64,000 nucleotides of DNA from an uncultured Bacteroidales bacterium (GTDB lineage: Bacteria; Bacteroidota; Bacteroidia; Bacteroidales; Bacteroidaceae): the NCBI GenBank assembly GCA_902800925.1, contig CADCGD010000006.1, positions 1 to 64,000 on the forward strand, in the 5' to 3' direction. Position 1 is the first letter of the stretch; the number at the start of each line of letters is the position of its first letter. Positions 33,409-43,747 of the stretch are shown piece by piece. The position numbers were made by a program, and so were the translations under genes. The notes under the pieces were generated by a model. The model saw only the letters and a program-made list of their open reading frames with translations. It was not told the origin of the DNA and did no database searches.

Positions 33409-35022
33409 TTACCTAATTACGACCTTACGCCCGTTCTTAATATAGACGCCTGCATTTAGCTGATTTTCATCCATCTGTACACCTACTATATTGAAGATTC
33501 GGTTATCATTGAGGCGTTCGGTCTTTAGCTGTTCAATGCCAGTGGGATTAGCAACAGTCACCTTGACGTTGGAGATGCCCAGATAATAGTAGTATGATAC
33601 GCCTCCTGCTTTGGTTGAGCTCACATAGTTGGAGGCAAAAGTTACTTCTTGCGTGTTACCCGTCCAGATGTTGTTGTTAACTTCGCCAACAGATGCTACG
33701 AGTGTTTTGTTGTCATGGTTACGGCCAGGAATGGTAAATTCCACTTCTGTTATCTCGTTGTTATGTGCTGTCAGTGTCAGCGTGTTGTAATTATAGAGTC
33801 GCAGTTCGTTGTCGTCAGCATACAGCTTTGAACCTTCCATGCCATAGCTATAGGTGAAGGTAATGCCATTCTTCTCGAATATGATGGGAGTACGTGTCCA
33901 ATAGCTTCGTAAGTTGTCTGTTGCGCTCCAGTCAACACCTAATGTCGTTTTATTAAGTGCTACCTCACAGTTGTCGGAAGTTGGCTCCTCAGGAAGTTCG
34001 CCACCATAATCGAAAGCAACATCTTTCTTTTCTCCCCAGATATAGTCCTCCAGTCCTGGATAATCTACAAAGGGGTTGCGGTTGCCTTGCAGCTGCCAAA
34101 TAATCTCGTTTCTGTCCTTCTCCTTCTGACTGACGGGGTCTTCCTTCGCCCATCTTATGAGCATGTCGAATGCCCAAGGAGCAAAGGGCTGGTAGGCATC
34201 ATTTCCCTCTTCCGTCTCTTCCACGTTGAACATGTCCGAGGTCCACGTGCCACAGTGCTTGCCGTCGAGCGTTACCGCCTCGCCAGTCTTCTTGTAGCTC
34301 TCGTCGCGAACGGGTGTCCATGTCAGGTAGCCAGGCTCATAGCACATCACCATATAGAAGTATATGCGCGCCAGGTCCCCCTTGTATTCGTCGTTGGGCT
34401 CGTAGACTCGTTTCTTGGCAGCATTCTCAGTCTGTTCAGCCCATCCTGGGGTACTGCATCCGCCCTGCTTGCTCTTCTTGCTGAACCCCTCTGCCGACTG
34501 CCAGTCAACATTGTTAGGGTCTCCTATCTCTCCATAGCACAGGTCGTTACGGTTGTTGTTGCACACCGCATCGGTGGGAATGACATGCACCAAGTCAGAG
34601 TACATAGGACGTACGTCAGCATACGTTTTAGTACCGCTGGCAGGAGCATCCGTCGGGTTAAACCATTTCTTCACCAGCGAGTGCTCACGCTGAATACCCT
34701 TTACCCCTTCCGTATTGCCTGCACCCGTTCCGTGCGGATAGGTGTATAGCGGATAGCGTGAAATAGCCGAGTACATGTCCCAGATGAACTCCTCGTTGTC
34801 CAGCACCCTTCTGTCGGAAATGTTATAAGCATACCACAGCGAATCGTAGTGAACAACACTGGGGTTCTTAATAATGTTGAACATTGCTGTTTTTAGTTCG
34901 CGGCCTTTCTTGCCGTTGGCTTTCTGATAGTAAGTCCCAGTCCCATTGGGTTGTGCCCACAAAGCCGTTGTGACAAACAGGAGACATAATGTGGTAAGTA
35001 GTTTTGTTTTCATAAGCATCAT
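33409..35022 (-). CDS. Secreted endonuclease I family nuclease
   Basis: The 537-residue protein has a signal peptide ending near TALWAQ. An endonuclease I (EndA/NucM) domain of about 250 residues follows, with GIQREHSLVKKWF (catalytic histidine), DLVHVIPTDAVCNNNRNDLC and YEPNDEYKGDLARIYFYM. Beyond residue 345 comes a beta-sandwich-like region (YYYLGISNVKVTVA at its end) and the short terminal tail (LNAGVYIKNGRKVVIR). It degrades extracellular DNA or RNA. A TAACTTTG -7 box lies at 35047-35040 (minus), before the starts at 35022 and 35013. Confidence 0.9.
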   Translation of the reverse strand: MMLMKTKLLTTLCLLFVTTALWAQPNGTGTYYQKANGKKGRELKTAMFNIIKNPSVVHYDSLWYAYNISDRRVLDNEEFIWDMYSAISRYPLYTYPHGTGAGNTEGVKGIQREHSLVKKWFNPTDAPASGTKTYADVRPMYSDLVHVIPTDAVCNNNRNDLCYGEIGDPNNVDWQSAEGFSKKSKQGGCSTPGWAEQTENAAKKRVYEPNDEYKGDLARIYFYMVMCYEPGYLTWTPVRDESYKKTGEAVTLDGKHCGTWTSDMFNVEETEEGNDAYQPFAPWAFDMLIRWAKEDPVSQKEKDRNEIIWQLQGNRNPFVDYPGLEDYIWGEKKDVAFDYGGELPEEPTSDNCEVALNKTTLGVDWSATDNLRSYWTRTPIIFEKNGITFTYSYGMEGSKLYADDNELRLYNYNTLTLTAHNNEITEVEFTIPGRNHDNKTLVASVGEVNNNIWTGNTQEVTFASNYVSSTKAGGVSYYYYLGISNVKVTVANPTGIEQLKTERLNDNRIFNIVGVQMDENQLNAGVYIKNGRKVVIR

Positions 35023-35156
35023 TGTTGTCGGTTCTGCTGCAAAGTTACAAAATAATATCGAAATACCGCATATTAAAGGCGATTTTTTTACGGCAATACA
35101 ATAAAATAGGAGGAAAGTGCGTTTAGGAAATTGTATATATACATATTTGTTGGATT

Positions 35157-35759
35157 ATGATTGAATATATCAAGGGTGAGCTGACCGAGCTTTCACCCGC
35201 AATGGCTACGGTTGAGGCCGCAGGAGTAGGTTACGCGCTCAACATTTCTTTAACGACCTACAGTGTCCTGCAAGGCAAAAAAGACGTGAAACTGTACGTC
35301 TATGAGGCTATTCGTGAGGATGCCCATGTGCTCTTTGGCTTTGTGTCGAAGAAGGAACGCGAGATGTTTGAACTTCTCATCACCGTCAGTGGCGTGGGTG
35401 CCAACACTGCAAGGATGATGCTGTCATCAATGAGCGTCGCCGAGCTCTGCAGTGCCATCTCGCGTGGCGATGAGCGTCTCATCAAAGGCATCAAGGGCAT
35501 TGGCAAGATGACGGCACAAAGAATTATCGTCGACCTGCGTGACAAGATTGTCGCCCTGGGCATTGCCGACGAGATTCCTGCCGGTGGCACGGTGGCAGCA
35601 CCTGTCAACAATGCCGTTCGCGACGAGGCAGTAGCAGCCCTCACTATGCTGGGCTTTGCTCCCGCTCCTACGCAGAAGGTCGTTGTCAGCATCCTCACCG
35701 AACAGCCCGATCTGCCCGTAGAACAGGTGGTCAAGCTGGCGTTGAAACAGATAAAGTAA
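35157..35759 (+). CDS. ruvA: Holliday junction DNA helicase subunit RuvA
   Basis: The 200-residue protein binds four-way junctions and recruits RuvB. An N-terminal OB-fold (MIEYIKGELTEL, GVGYALNIS, EDAHVLFGF), two helix-hairpin-helix motifs (VSGVGANTARM, IKGIGKMTAQRI) and the C-terminal RuvB-interacting domain (EAVAALTMLGF) are all present. RuvB is not in the window. A hairpin follows its stop and sprA starts 66 bp later in the same direction, a pairing seen in other Bacteroidales. Confidence 0.96.
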   Translation: MIEYIKGELTELSPAMATVEAAGVGYALNISLTTYSVLQGKKDVKLYVYEAIREDAHVLFGFVSKKEREMFELLITVSGVGANTARMMLSSMSVAELCSAISRGDERLIKGIKGIGKMTAQRIIVDLRDKIVALGIADEIPAGGTVAAPVNNAVRDEAVAALTMLGFAPAPTQKVVVSILTEQPDLPVEQVVKLALKQIK

Positions 35760-35779
35760 CCCTCAGATGAATCTGAGGG
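35760..35779 (+). other. Hairpin between ruvA and sprA
   Basis: CCCTCAGA and TCTGAGGG form a perfect 8-bp stem with a 4-base loop directly after the ruvA stop. No T-run follows, so it may tune transcript stability rather than terminate. Confidence 0.5.
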
Positions 35780-35825
35780 AGTACTGGCTATTGATAAAGA
35801 AGAATCTGAAGAAGTAGTGACGTAG

Positions 35826-38800
35826 ATGAAACGGTATCTATACATAGTAGCAGTCTTGCTGAGTGTGACGGCCATGGCCTTTGCACCACAAGGCAACCGC
35901 ATGTCGCCCGCCGATGTGCGCGAGGCTGCCGATACCGTAGTTCCTCAGGCCCGTTGGAAGGTACAGAAGACGGCACCTGTGGAGGTGGCCGACCTGGACT
36001 CTTCTGCTCTCGACCTGCGACTCCCTGAGAATATCAAGCAGGAGGTGGTGTATAACGACTCCATCAATATGTATGTCATCGGCTCGAAGATTGGCGATTC
36101 CTACATCAATACCCCTATCTTAATGACTCCCGAAGAGTACCGTGAGTGGAGTCTTAAACGCGAGCGCGAACGTTTCTTCCGTCAGAAGGATGCCGAGAAC
36201 GTAGCCAACAAAGGCAAGGAGAAGTTTGACTTCGCCGATATGCACTTTGACCTCGGTCCTGCTGAGAAGATTTTCGGTCCTGGTGGCGTGCGCGTCAAGA
36301 CGCAGGGAACTGCTGAACTGAAGCTGGGCGCTAATTTCAAGAACGTCGATAACCCCTCACTGCCCGAGCGCAACCGCAAGACCAAGGCCATCGACTTCGA
36401 CGAAAAGATCAACATCAATGTGACCGGTAAGGTGGGCGACAAGGTGAACATGTCGCTGAACTACAACACCGATGCCACCGTCGACTGGGATGCCAAGAAC
36501 CTGAAGCTGCGCTACGAGGGTAAGGAGGACGAGATTATCAAACTCGTTGAGGCCGGTAACGTCACATTCCCCTCCAACAACTCGCTCGTCAAGGGTGCCA
36601 GCAGCCTGTTTGGTATCCGTACCGATATGCAGTTTGGCAAGCTGAAGCTGCAGACCGTCTTGTCGCAGAAGAACTCCACCAGCAAGAGCGTGTCGTCCAA
36701 GGGCGGTACCCAGCTGACACCGTTCGAACTCAATGTCGCTAACTACGAGGAGAACCGCCACTTCTTCCTGTCCCAATACTTCCGTGAGCGCTACGATGCC
36801 GCCATGCAGCAGATTCCTACGCTGACAACGGGTATCAACATTACCCGCATCGAAGTGTGGGTCACCAACAAGTCGGGTACGACCAGTAACTCCCGCAATA
36901 TCCTCGCTTTTGCTGACCTTGCCGAGAGTTCCTCAAAGAAGTGGGGTAGTGGTGCCACGCCTTCTGCAGTACCCGACAACAGTGCTAACAGTGAGTATGA
37001 TGCCATGACGACTACCTACGATGCTGCTCGCGACATTGACCAGGCGATGTCAGTCCTTTCCGGCGTGATGACTGGTGGCACAGAGTTTGAGAAACTGTCG
37101 GCAGCCCGTCTGCTGACCTCTTCGGAATATACGTTAAACTCCGCCTTAGGATACATCTCGCTGAAGACCGCGCTGCAGACCGACCAGGTGCTAGCCGTGG
37201 CCTATGAGTTCACCTATGGCGGCAAGACCTACCGCGTCGGTGAGTTTGCTGCCGACCATACCGCAGCCCAGGATGCCCTCTATGTCAAGGCCCTGAAGAA
37301 TACGTCGAACAATCCACAGCAGCCCAACTGGGCGCTCATGATGAAGAACGTCTATTACCTGGCAACGAATGTCGAGAAGCAGAAGTTCCGTCTTGACATC
37401 AAGTACCAGAGCGATACCACGGGCGTGTATGTTACCTATATCCCTGAGCAGCAGACCAAGGATGTCATCCTGTTGCGTGCTTTGGGTTGCGACCGCCTGG
37501 ACAACAACCAGAAGGCACACCCCAATGGCTATTTCGACTACATCGAGGGCTATACTGTCAGCAATGGCCGTGTGTTCTTCCCGTCCGTCGAACCCTTTGG
37601 CGCCACGTTGGAGAGCTTCCTCCTGCGTCGTGGCGTCGACAAGGAGACGGCAGCGAAGTATGTCTTCCACGAACTCTACGATACCACGCGCACGGCCGCC
37701 CTTCAGATGACTGACAAGAACAAGTTCCTGTTGGTGGGACAGTTCAAGGGCTCGTCGGCCAACGTCATCTCGCTCGGTGCTTCCTATGTGCCACAGGGCT
37801 CTGTCGTTGTGACGGCTGGTGGTGTGACGCTGACGGAGGGCAGCGACTATACCGTCGACTACTCTGCAGGTGAGGTGACTATCCTCAACCAGAGCATCAT
37901 CGATGCAGGTACCAATGTCAATGTCTCGCTGGAGTCCAACAACGACTACGGCATGCAGCGCAAGCGTATGCTGGGCGTCAACTGGGAGTACGACTTCTCC
38001 AAGGATTTCCAGATTGGCGGTACCTTGCAACACCTGAGCGAACAGCCGTTGACGTCAAAGGTCACTATGGGTTCGGAACCCTTGAAGAACACGTTGTGGG
38101 GTCTGCACATTAACTGGAAGACGGAGAGCCAGTGGCTGACGAACATGCTCAATAAGCTGCCGCTGCTGCACTGCACACAGCCGTCGCAGATTACCTTTAC
38201 CGGTGAGTTCGCCCACCTGATAGCAGGTACGGCCAGTGGTACGCAGGACAATGCTTCCTACATCGATGACTTCGAGAATGCCAAGAGTGGTCTGAGCGTC
38301 CTGGAGCCCTCCCAGTGGGTCATCTCCAGTGTCCCCAGCATGTTCCCGGAGAGCAAGGACAGAGAGACCGTCGCCAGCGGCTACAACCGTGCCTTGATGT
38401 CGTGGTACACCATTGACCCGCTGTTCACCTACCGCTCCAGCAGTCTCACGCCCAGCCATATCAAGAGCGATATCGAGCAGCTCTCCAACCACTATGTCCG
38501 TGCTGTCTATGTCAACGAGCTCTATCCCAACCGCGACCAGTCAACCTATAGTGGGGCCACCAATACGTTGCCCGTCATGAATCTGGCGTTCTATCCTCAG
38601 GAGCGCGGTCCTTATAATCTCAGCACCAATGTGAGCTACGATGGTCGTCTCAACAATCCTGCCGACCATTGGGGCGGTATGATGTGCAAGCTCAACACCA
38701 ACGACTTCGAACAGGCCAACATCGAGTATATCGAGTTCTGGCTGATGGACCCCTTTATATATACTAATAAGGTACAGGAGGAGGGTAGTGCCAGCTTGGG

Positions 38801-41800
38801 TGGCGACCTCTACTTCAACCTTGGCGAGATTAGCGAGGACATCCTGCGCGACGGTAAGAAGTTCTATGAGAGCGGAATGCCCGTGGGCGGTACAGGCTCG
38901 GTGACTGAGACACAGTGGGGTAAGATTCCCCTGCAGCCCACCCAGACCTACGCCTTTGCCACCACCAGTGGCTCGCGCGCCTTGCAGGATGTGGGACTCA
39001 ATGGTTTGAACGACGAGGAGGAACGCCTCTTCCCTGCCTATGCCGACTTCCTGCAGCAGGTCAACGTCAACGACAGTGTGCGCCAGGCATGGACCAACGA
39101 CCCTGCCAACGACGACTACCACTACTTCCGTGGTTCCGACTTCGACGAGCGGAAGACCAGCATCCTGGACCGTTACAAGCGCATCAACATGCCACAGGGC
39201 AACTCCCCCGACAACGACCAGCAGACGGAGAGCTATGATACCAGCTACAAGACCTATCCCGATGTGGAGGATATCAATCAGGACTACACGCTCAACGAGT
39301 ATGAGCGCTACTATCAGTATAAGGTGAGCATCCGTCCGGAGGACATGGTCATCGGCCAGAACTTTATCACCGACATCCGCGAGGCTTCCGTGTCCTTGCG
39401 CAATGGCAGCCGCGAAACGGTCAAGTGGTACCAGTTCCGCATCCCGCTGAACCAGTATTCTGGCAAGGAGGGTTCCATCTCCGACTTTACCAGCATCCGT
39501 TTCATGCGTATGTTCCTGACCAACTTCCAGCAGCCCATCGTGCTGCGCTTCGGTTCGCTCGACCTCATGCGTGGCGAGTGGCGCATCTACAATCAGCCGC
39601 TCTCTACGGGTAGCAGCAGTGGAACCTTGGAGGTCAGCGCCGTCAACATCGAGGAGAACAACAACAAACAGCCCGTCAACTACGTGCTGCCACCGGGCAT
39701 CTCGCGTGTCACCGACCCCTCACAGCCGCAGCTGACAGAGGCCAACGAGCAGTCGCTCTGCATGGTCGTCAAGAACCTGTCGTCGGGCGAGTCGAAGGCC
39801 GTCTATCGCAACACCGTCCTCGACCTGCGCCAGTATAAGCACCTGCAGATGTTTGTGCATGCCAACCATCTCGTCAACGATGCCACGTCACTGCAGGACG
39901 ACCAGCTGGCACTCTTCATCCGCATGGGTAGCGACTACAAGAACAACTACTACGAGTATGTCATCCCCCTGAAGCTGACACCCGACCGCAACGACTATAA
40001 CAAGTATAATCTGGACGACTGTCGTGCCGTATGGCCTGCAGCCAACATGCTCGATGTAGATCTCAGCGTCTTCACGCAGCTCAAGAAAGCCCGCAACAAG
40101 GCACGCGGCATGGGTACTGCCAGCTATACGACGCCCTTCTCCGACTACGACCCCGACCAGCCCAACAACCGCATCACGGTGATGGGTAACCCCACGCTGG
40201 GCGAGGTGAAGACCATGATGATTGGTGTGCGCAACCTGTCGGGTAGCGTCAAGTCGGGCGAGGTGTGGGTCAACGAGCTGCGCCTGCAGGATGTCGTCAA
40301 CCAGGGTGGTTGGGCTGCCTCGGGTGCATTGAACATGCAACTGTCGGATGTCGGCACGCTGAACCTCACCGGAAAAATTATCACCGAGGGCTTCGGTGGT
40401 CTGGAAGACGGCGTGGCTGCACGCACCACCGACAACTACAAGACTTACTCGCTGACGACGTCCATCGAGCTGGGTAAGTTCTTCCCCGACAAGGCGAAGG
40501 TGTCGGCACCGCTCTACTACTCGGTGACCAAGGAGATTACCAAGCCCAAGTATAACCCGCTGGATACGGATATGAACCTCGACGATGCCCTCGATGGTGC
40601 TGCCAATCGTCAGGAGCGTGACTCAATAGAGAGCATTGCCGTCATGAAGACCACCTCCACCAACTTCTCGCTGTCCAACGTGCGTGTGGGCATCAAGACC
40701 AAGCGTCACCCCATGCCTTACGACCCCGCCAACTTCTCGTTCAGCTATAGTCACTCCCATCGCCATTCGTCGGGCAAGACCACCGTCTATGAGAACGACG
40801 ACCAGTGGCGCGGTTCGCTGAACTATAGCTATACGCCGGTCTATAAGGCGTGGGAACCCTTCAAGAAGTCGAAGAGCAAGTCCAAGTGGATGGCTCTGCC
40901 CAAGGCCTTCGGACTGAACTGGCTGCCACAGAACATCGCGTTCAATACGGATATCTCGCGTACCTATTATGAATTGCAGGAGCGCGACATGGACGACCTC
41001 GGTGGTTCGTCGCTGCCTGCCACCTTCAGCTCGCAGATTCTGTGGAACCGCGACTTCTCCATGCGCTGGGACCTCACCAAGAACCTGCACATGAACTTCC
41101 AGTCGGGCACACAGGCAGAGATTGAGGAGCCCTACAGCGACAAGCCCATCAACAAAGACCTCTATCCCGACCGCTACGAAGCATGGAAAGACTCTGTATG
41201 GACCAGCATCAAGCATTTCGGTCGTCCGCTGGACTACCGTCAGACGTTCACGGCCTCTTATCAGGTGCCACTGAACAAGTTGCCTATCTTCGACTGGCTC
41301 AATGCCGACGTCAGCTACACCGCAACCTATAACTGGGTGCGTGGTCGTGAGAAGGAGGATGGCACATCGTTGGGCAACACCATTTCGAACAATCGTCAGG
41401 TCTCCATCAACAGCACGCTCAACATGGAGACGCTCTACAACCATTTCCCCTTCCTCAAGAAGACCAACGAGCGCTTTAAGAAGGCTATCGCTAAGCCCGA
41501 CCCGAAAAAGAAAGCCGCTGCCAAGAATAGCAAGACGACCGCCAAGGACGGCAAGGATGGTAAGGACGGAAAAACTGTGCCCGGCAGTTCTACTGCCGGG
41601 AAAAAGGAGGCCGCCCAGCTCCCCAAGAACAAGAACGCCTTCCAGAAGGAAGTGAAGCTCCTGCCCGACAGCACCGTCACCGTGGCGCATAACAAGAAGT
41701 CGAAGCGTCTCATGGTGTCTGCCAAAACCAAGGACGGCCGCTCTTATCCTATTAAATATAAGGTGGTGGACCAGAACAAGATTAGCATCAAGGGCCTCGA

Positions 41801-43226
41801 CTCAACAACTATCATGCTCTCTGTCGTCGCCAAGCCGCCACTCGACGATGAGCGCTGGTACAAGACGGCTCAGTCGGCCGCACGCTTCCTCATGATGGTG
41901 CGCTCCATTGGCATCTCCTACCGCAACCAGTACGCCTTGTCGGTACCGGGCTTCATGCCAGAGATTGGCGATGCCTTCGGACAGCGAACGGGTGGGGTGA
42001 TGGCTCCTGGTCTGGGCTTTGCCTTCGGACTGACGGACGACTCGTTCATCGATAAGGCCCTTGACAACAAGTGGCTGCTCATGGCCGACAGCATCGCCAC
42101 ACCGGCGTCCAGCAATCAGAGCATCGACCTGCAGCTGCGTGCCACCCTGGAACCCGTCCGCGACCTGAAGATTGACCTCAACGCCTCGCGCACGGAGAGC
42201 AAGTCGCGCAGCATCCAGTATATGTATGCCAACCGTCCCACTACGCAGTCGGGAACGTTCAACATGACCACCATCTCCATCTCTTCATCGCTGGAGTCCA
42301 TGGGCGATGCCAACAACGGATATCCCTCGGCGGCCTTCGATCGCTTCTGCGATGCGTTGCCTCGCTTCCAGGAGAGGGCGTCGGCCCACTACGGCACACC
42401 TGTCGACCAGTACAGCGCAGCGGTCATGATTCCAGCCTTCCTCGACAGCTATACGTGGAGTGGCGGTGGTAGCCTCGACCTCATTCCGGCACTCACCAAG
42501 CTGTTGCCCAACTGGACCATCCGCTACTCAGGACTCTCCAAGCTGAAGTGGTTCAACGAACACTTCAAGTCGGTCAACATCAACCACTCCTACAAGAGCG
42601 TCTTCGCACTTGGCAGCTATACCAGCAGCAGCGAGACCGCCTCTGTCCTCGGCTGGAATGTGCCCACCGTCAGTATCAACGAGTCGTTCTCACCACTCAT
42701 CGGTGCCGATGTCACCTTCCTCAACAACCTGACGCTCAAGGCTGAGTACCGTCGCACGCGTGTCCTCAACCTCTCCATGACCAGCGTGCAGATCAACGAG
42801 AGCCGCTCCAACGACCTCGTTATCGGACTTGGCTATAAGATTAGCGACTTCCGCCTCTTTGGGTCTGGCACCAGCCGCAAAATCAAGAAGGCACAAGGCG
42901 GCAGCAAGAAAAACAATGATAAATCGTCAAATAGTAAATCGTCAAATAGTAAGTCTGGTGTCAACCACGACCTGAACATGCGTCTCGACATCTCTTGGCG
43001 CGACCAGGCCGCCATCACGCGCGACATCGCCACCCGCACCTCTTCGGCCAGCAGTGGCAATGCAGCCTTCAAGATGTCGTTCATGGCTGACTACACCCTG
43101 TCGCGCCTGCTCACCATGTCTGCTTATTACGAGCGCCAGACCAACACGCCGCTCCTCTCCAGCAGCAGCTATCCCACCACCACTCATGACTTCGGCTTCA
43201 GCATGAAGTTCTCGCTGACAAGATAA
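35826..43226 (+). CDS. sprA: SprA (Sov), type IX secretion outer-membrane translocon
   Basis: This very large 2466-residue protein has a signal peptide (about 1-21) and the SprA repeats throughout: PEEYREWSLKRERE near the start, TQGTAELKLGANFKNVDNP, GKVGDKVNMSLNYNTDATV, repeated segments such as DQPNNRITVMGNPTLGEVK, and a final beta-barrel series. SprA forms the giant 36-strand pore through which type IX substrates leave. Length is normal for the family. A low-complexity Lys/Ala/Gly insert (KDGKDGKDGKT) occurs near residue 1905, and a Ser/Asn/Lys insert (KSSNSKSSNSKSG) near residue 2370. The 3' end overlaps a minus-strand gene by 43 bp. Other type IX genes are not in this window. Confidence 0.96.
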   Translation: MKRYLYIVAVLLSVTAMAFAPQGNRMSPADVREAADTVVPQARWKVQKTAPVEVADLDSSALDLRLPENIKQEVVYNDSINMYVIGSKIGDSYINTPILMTPEEYREWSLKRERERFFRQKDAENVANKGKEKFDFADMHFDLGPAEKIFGPGGVRVKTQGTAELKLGANFKNVDNPSLPERNRKTKAIDFDEKININVTGKVGDKVNMSLNYNTDATVDWDAKNLKLRYEGKEDEIIKLVEAGNVTFPSNNSLVKGASSLFGIRTDMQFGKLKLQTVLSQKNSTSKSVSSKGGTQLTPFELNVANYEENRHFFLSQYFRERYDAAMQQIPTLTTGINITRIEVWVTNKSGTTSNSRNILAFADLAESSSKKWGSGATPSAVPDNSANSEYDAMTTTYDAARDIDQAMSVLSGVMTGGTEFEKLSAARLLTSSEYTLNSALGYISLKTALQTDQVLAVAYEFTYGGKTYRVGEFAADHTAAQDALYVKALKNTSNNPQQPNWALMMKNVYYLATNVEKQKFRLDIKYQSDTTGVYVTYIPEQQTKDVILLRALGCDRLDNNQKAHPNGYFDYIEGYTVSNGRVFFPSVEPFGATLESFLLRRGVDKETAAKYVFHELYDTTRTAALQMTDKNKFLLVGQFKGSSANVISLGASYVPQGSVVVTAGGVTLTEGSDYTVDYSAGEVTILNQSIIDAGTNVNVSLESNNDYGMQRKRMLGVNWEYDFSKDFQIGGTLQHLSEQPLTSKVTMGSEPLKNTLWGLHINWKTESQWLTNMLNKLPLLHCTQPSQITFTGEFAHLIAGTASGTQDNASYIDDFENAKSGLSVLEPSQWVISSVPSMFPESKDRETVASGYNRALMSWYTIDPLFTYRSSSLTPSHIKSDIEQLSNHYVRAVYVNELYPNRDQSTYSGATNTLPVMNLAFYPQERGPYNLSTNVSYDGRLNNPADHWGGMMCKLNTNDFEQANIEYIEFWLMDPFIYTNKVQEEGSASLGGDLYFNLGEISEDILRDGKKFYESGMPVGGTGSVTETQWGKIPLQPTQTYAFATTSGSRALQDVGLNGLNDEEERLFPAYADFLQQVNVNDSVRQAWTNDPANDDYHYFRGSDFDERKTSILDRYKRINMPQGNSPDNDQQTESYDTSYKTYPDVEDINQDYTLNEYERYYQYKVSIRPEDMVIGQNFITDIREASVSLRNGSRETVKWYQFRIPLNQYSGKEGSISDFTSIRFMRMFLTNFQQPIVLRFGSLDLMRGEWRIYNQPLSTGSSSGTLEVSAVNIEENNNKQPVNYVLPPGISRVTDPSQPQLTEANEQSLCMVVKNLSSGESKAVYRNTVLDLRQYKHLQMFVHANHLVNDATSLQDDQLALFIRMGSDYKNNYYEYVIPLKLTPDRNDYNKYNLDDCRAVWPAANMLDVDLSVFTQLKKARNKARGMGTASYTTPFSDYDPDQPNNRITVMGNPTLGEVKTMMIGVRNLSGSVKSGEVWVNELRLQDVVNQGGWAASGALNMQLSDVGTLNLTGKIITEGFGGLEDGVAARTTDNYKTYSLTTSIELGKFFPDKAKVSAPLYYSVTKEITKPKYNPLDTDMNLDDALDGAANRQERDSIESIAVMKTTSTNFSLSNVRVGIKTKRHPMPYDPANFSFSYSHSHRHSSGKTTVYENDDQWRGSLNYSYTPVYKAWEPFKKSKSKSKWMALPKAFGLNWLPQNIAFNTDISRTYYELQERDMDDLGGSSLPATFSSQILWNRDFSMRWDLTKNLHMNFQSGTQAEIEEPYSDKPINKDLYPDRYEAWKDSVWTSIKHFGRPLDYRQTFTASYQVPLNKLPIFDWLNADVSYTATYNWVRGREKEDGTSLGNTISNNRQVSINSTLNMETLYNHFPFLKKTNERFKKAIAKPDPKKKAAAKNSKTTAKDGKDGKDGKTVPGSSTAGKKEAAQLPKNKNAFQKEVKLLPDSTVTVAHNKKSKRLMVSAKTKDGRSYPIKYKVVDQNKISIKGLDSTTIMLSVVAKPPLDDERWYKTAQSAARFLMMVRSIGISYRNQYALSVPGFMPEIGDAFGQRTGGVMAPGLGFAFGLTDDSFIDKALDNKWLLMADSIATPASSNQSIDLQLRATLEPVRDLKIDLNASRTESKSRSIQYMYANRPTTQSGTFNMTTISISSSLESMGDANNGYPSAAFDRFCDALPRFQERASAHYGTPVDQYSAAVMIPAFLDSYTWSGGGSLDLIPALTKLLPNWTIRYSGLSKLKWFNEHFKSVNINHSYKSVFALGSYTSSSETASVLGWNVPTVSINESFSPLIGADVTFLNNLTLKAEYRRTRVLNLSMTSVQINESRSNDLVIGLGYKISDFRLFGSGTSRKIKKAQGGSKKNNDKSSNSKSSNSKSGVNHDLNMRLDISWRDQAAITRDIATRTSSASSGNAAFKMSFMADYTLSRLLTMSAYYERQTNTPLLSSSSYPTTTHDFGFSMKFSLTR

Positions 43227-43747
43227 GGGGAGGAAAGGAAAAGGAGGAAAAGAACACTGATAAGTATGAGAGTGGTGCTACCGCCAGCCTGACGGATGGG
43301 TGTGGTAGCCGAGAAGGTGCGCTGGTATTGCAGCAGGCGGTCGGTGTATTCGTCGAAGGTGCCCCAGTTGCCAGCCTCCACCTCTGCCACCATGCGGGGC
43401 AGTACGTCGTGGATGTATTTTTGGTGCTCGTCGGTGAGGGTGGCAGGACGGTCGATGTCGTCGGGAGAAAGCCAGACAACAGTGCCGTCAGCCTGCTGGT
43501 GGGGGAAGATGCGTAGCGACTGCCAGCCACCATAGTGGAACACGTAGTCGGCAAACTGCTGTTCAACGGTCAAGCTGTCGGTGGCGGCAGAAGTCTGGCG
43601 CAGAAAGGCATGGAGCGATAGCAGACGTCCCTCCTGCGTTTGGACCAGCAACTGACAGAAATGGGCTGCAGTGGCCTGCGGCATAGGCTCGGCCCACGCC
43701 ACGGAGACCATTGCAGTCCATAAGAATATAAGGAGTGTTCTTCGCAT
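43184..43747 (-). CDS. Small exported membrane protein, possibly cytochrome c biogenesis-related
   Basis: The 187-residue protein has a signal peptide (about 1-19) and one C-terminal membrane helix (LILISVLFLLFLSSPYL). The middle part (EGRLLSLHAFLRQTS, FADYVFHYGGWQSLRIFP) resembles the periplasmic section of Bacteroidales ResB/CcsA cytochrome c assembly proteins, but the match is weak and the rest of such proteins is absent. Its ATG overlaps the TGA of the di-heme cytochrome gene (TGATG), so it is translationally coupled to a c-type cytochrome. Its tail is antisense to the end of sprA over 43 bp. Function is inferred mainly from context. Confidence 0.6.
   Translation of the reverse strand: MRRTLLIFLWTAMVSVAWAEPMPQATAAHFCQLLVQTQEGRLLSLHAFLRQTSAATDSLTVEQQFADYVFHYGGWQSLRIFPHQQADGTVVWLSPDDIDRPATLTDEHQKYIHDVLPRMVAEVEAGNWGTFDEYTDRLLQYQRTFSATTPIRQAGGSTTLILISVLFLLFLSSPYLVSENFMLKPKS

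Noticed and set aside
40623..41690. Minus-strand frame of 355 codons inside sprA
   Set aside because: It is a shadow of sprA with arbitrary composition and no recognised domain.
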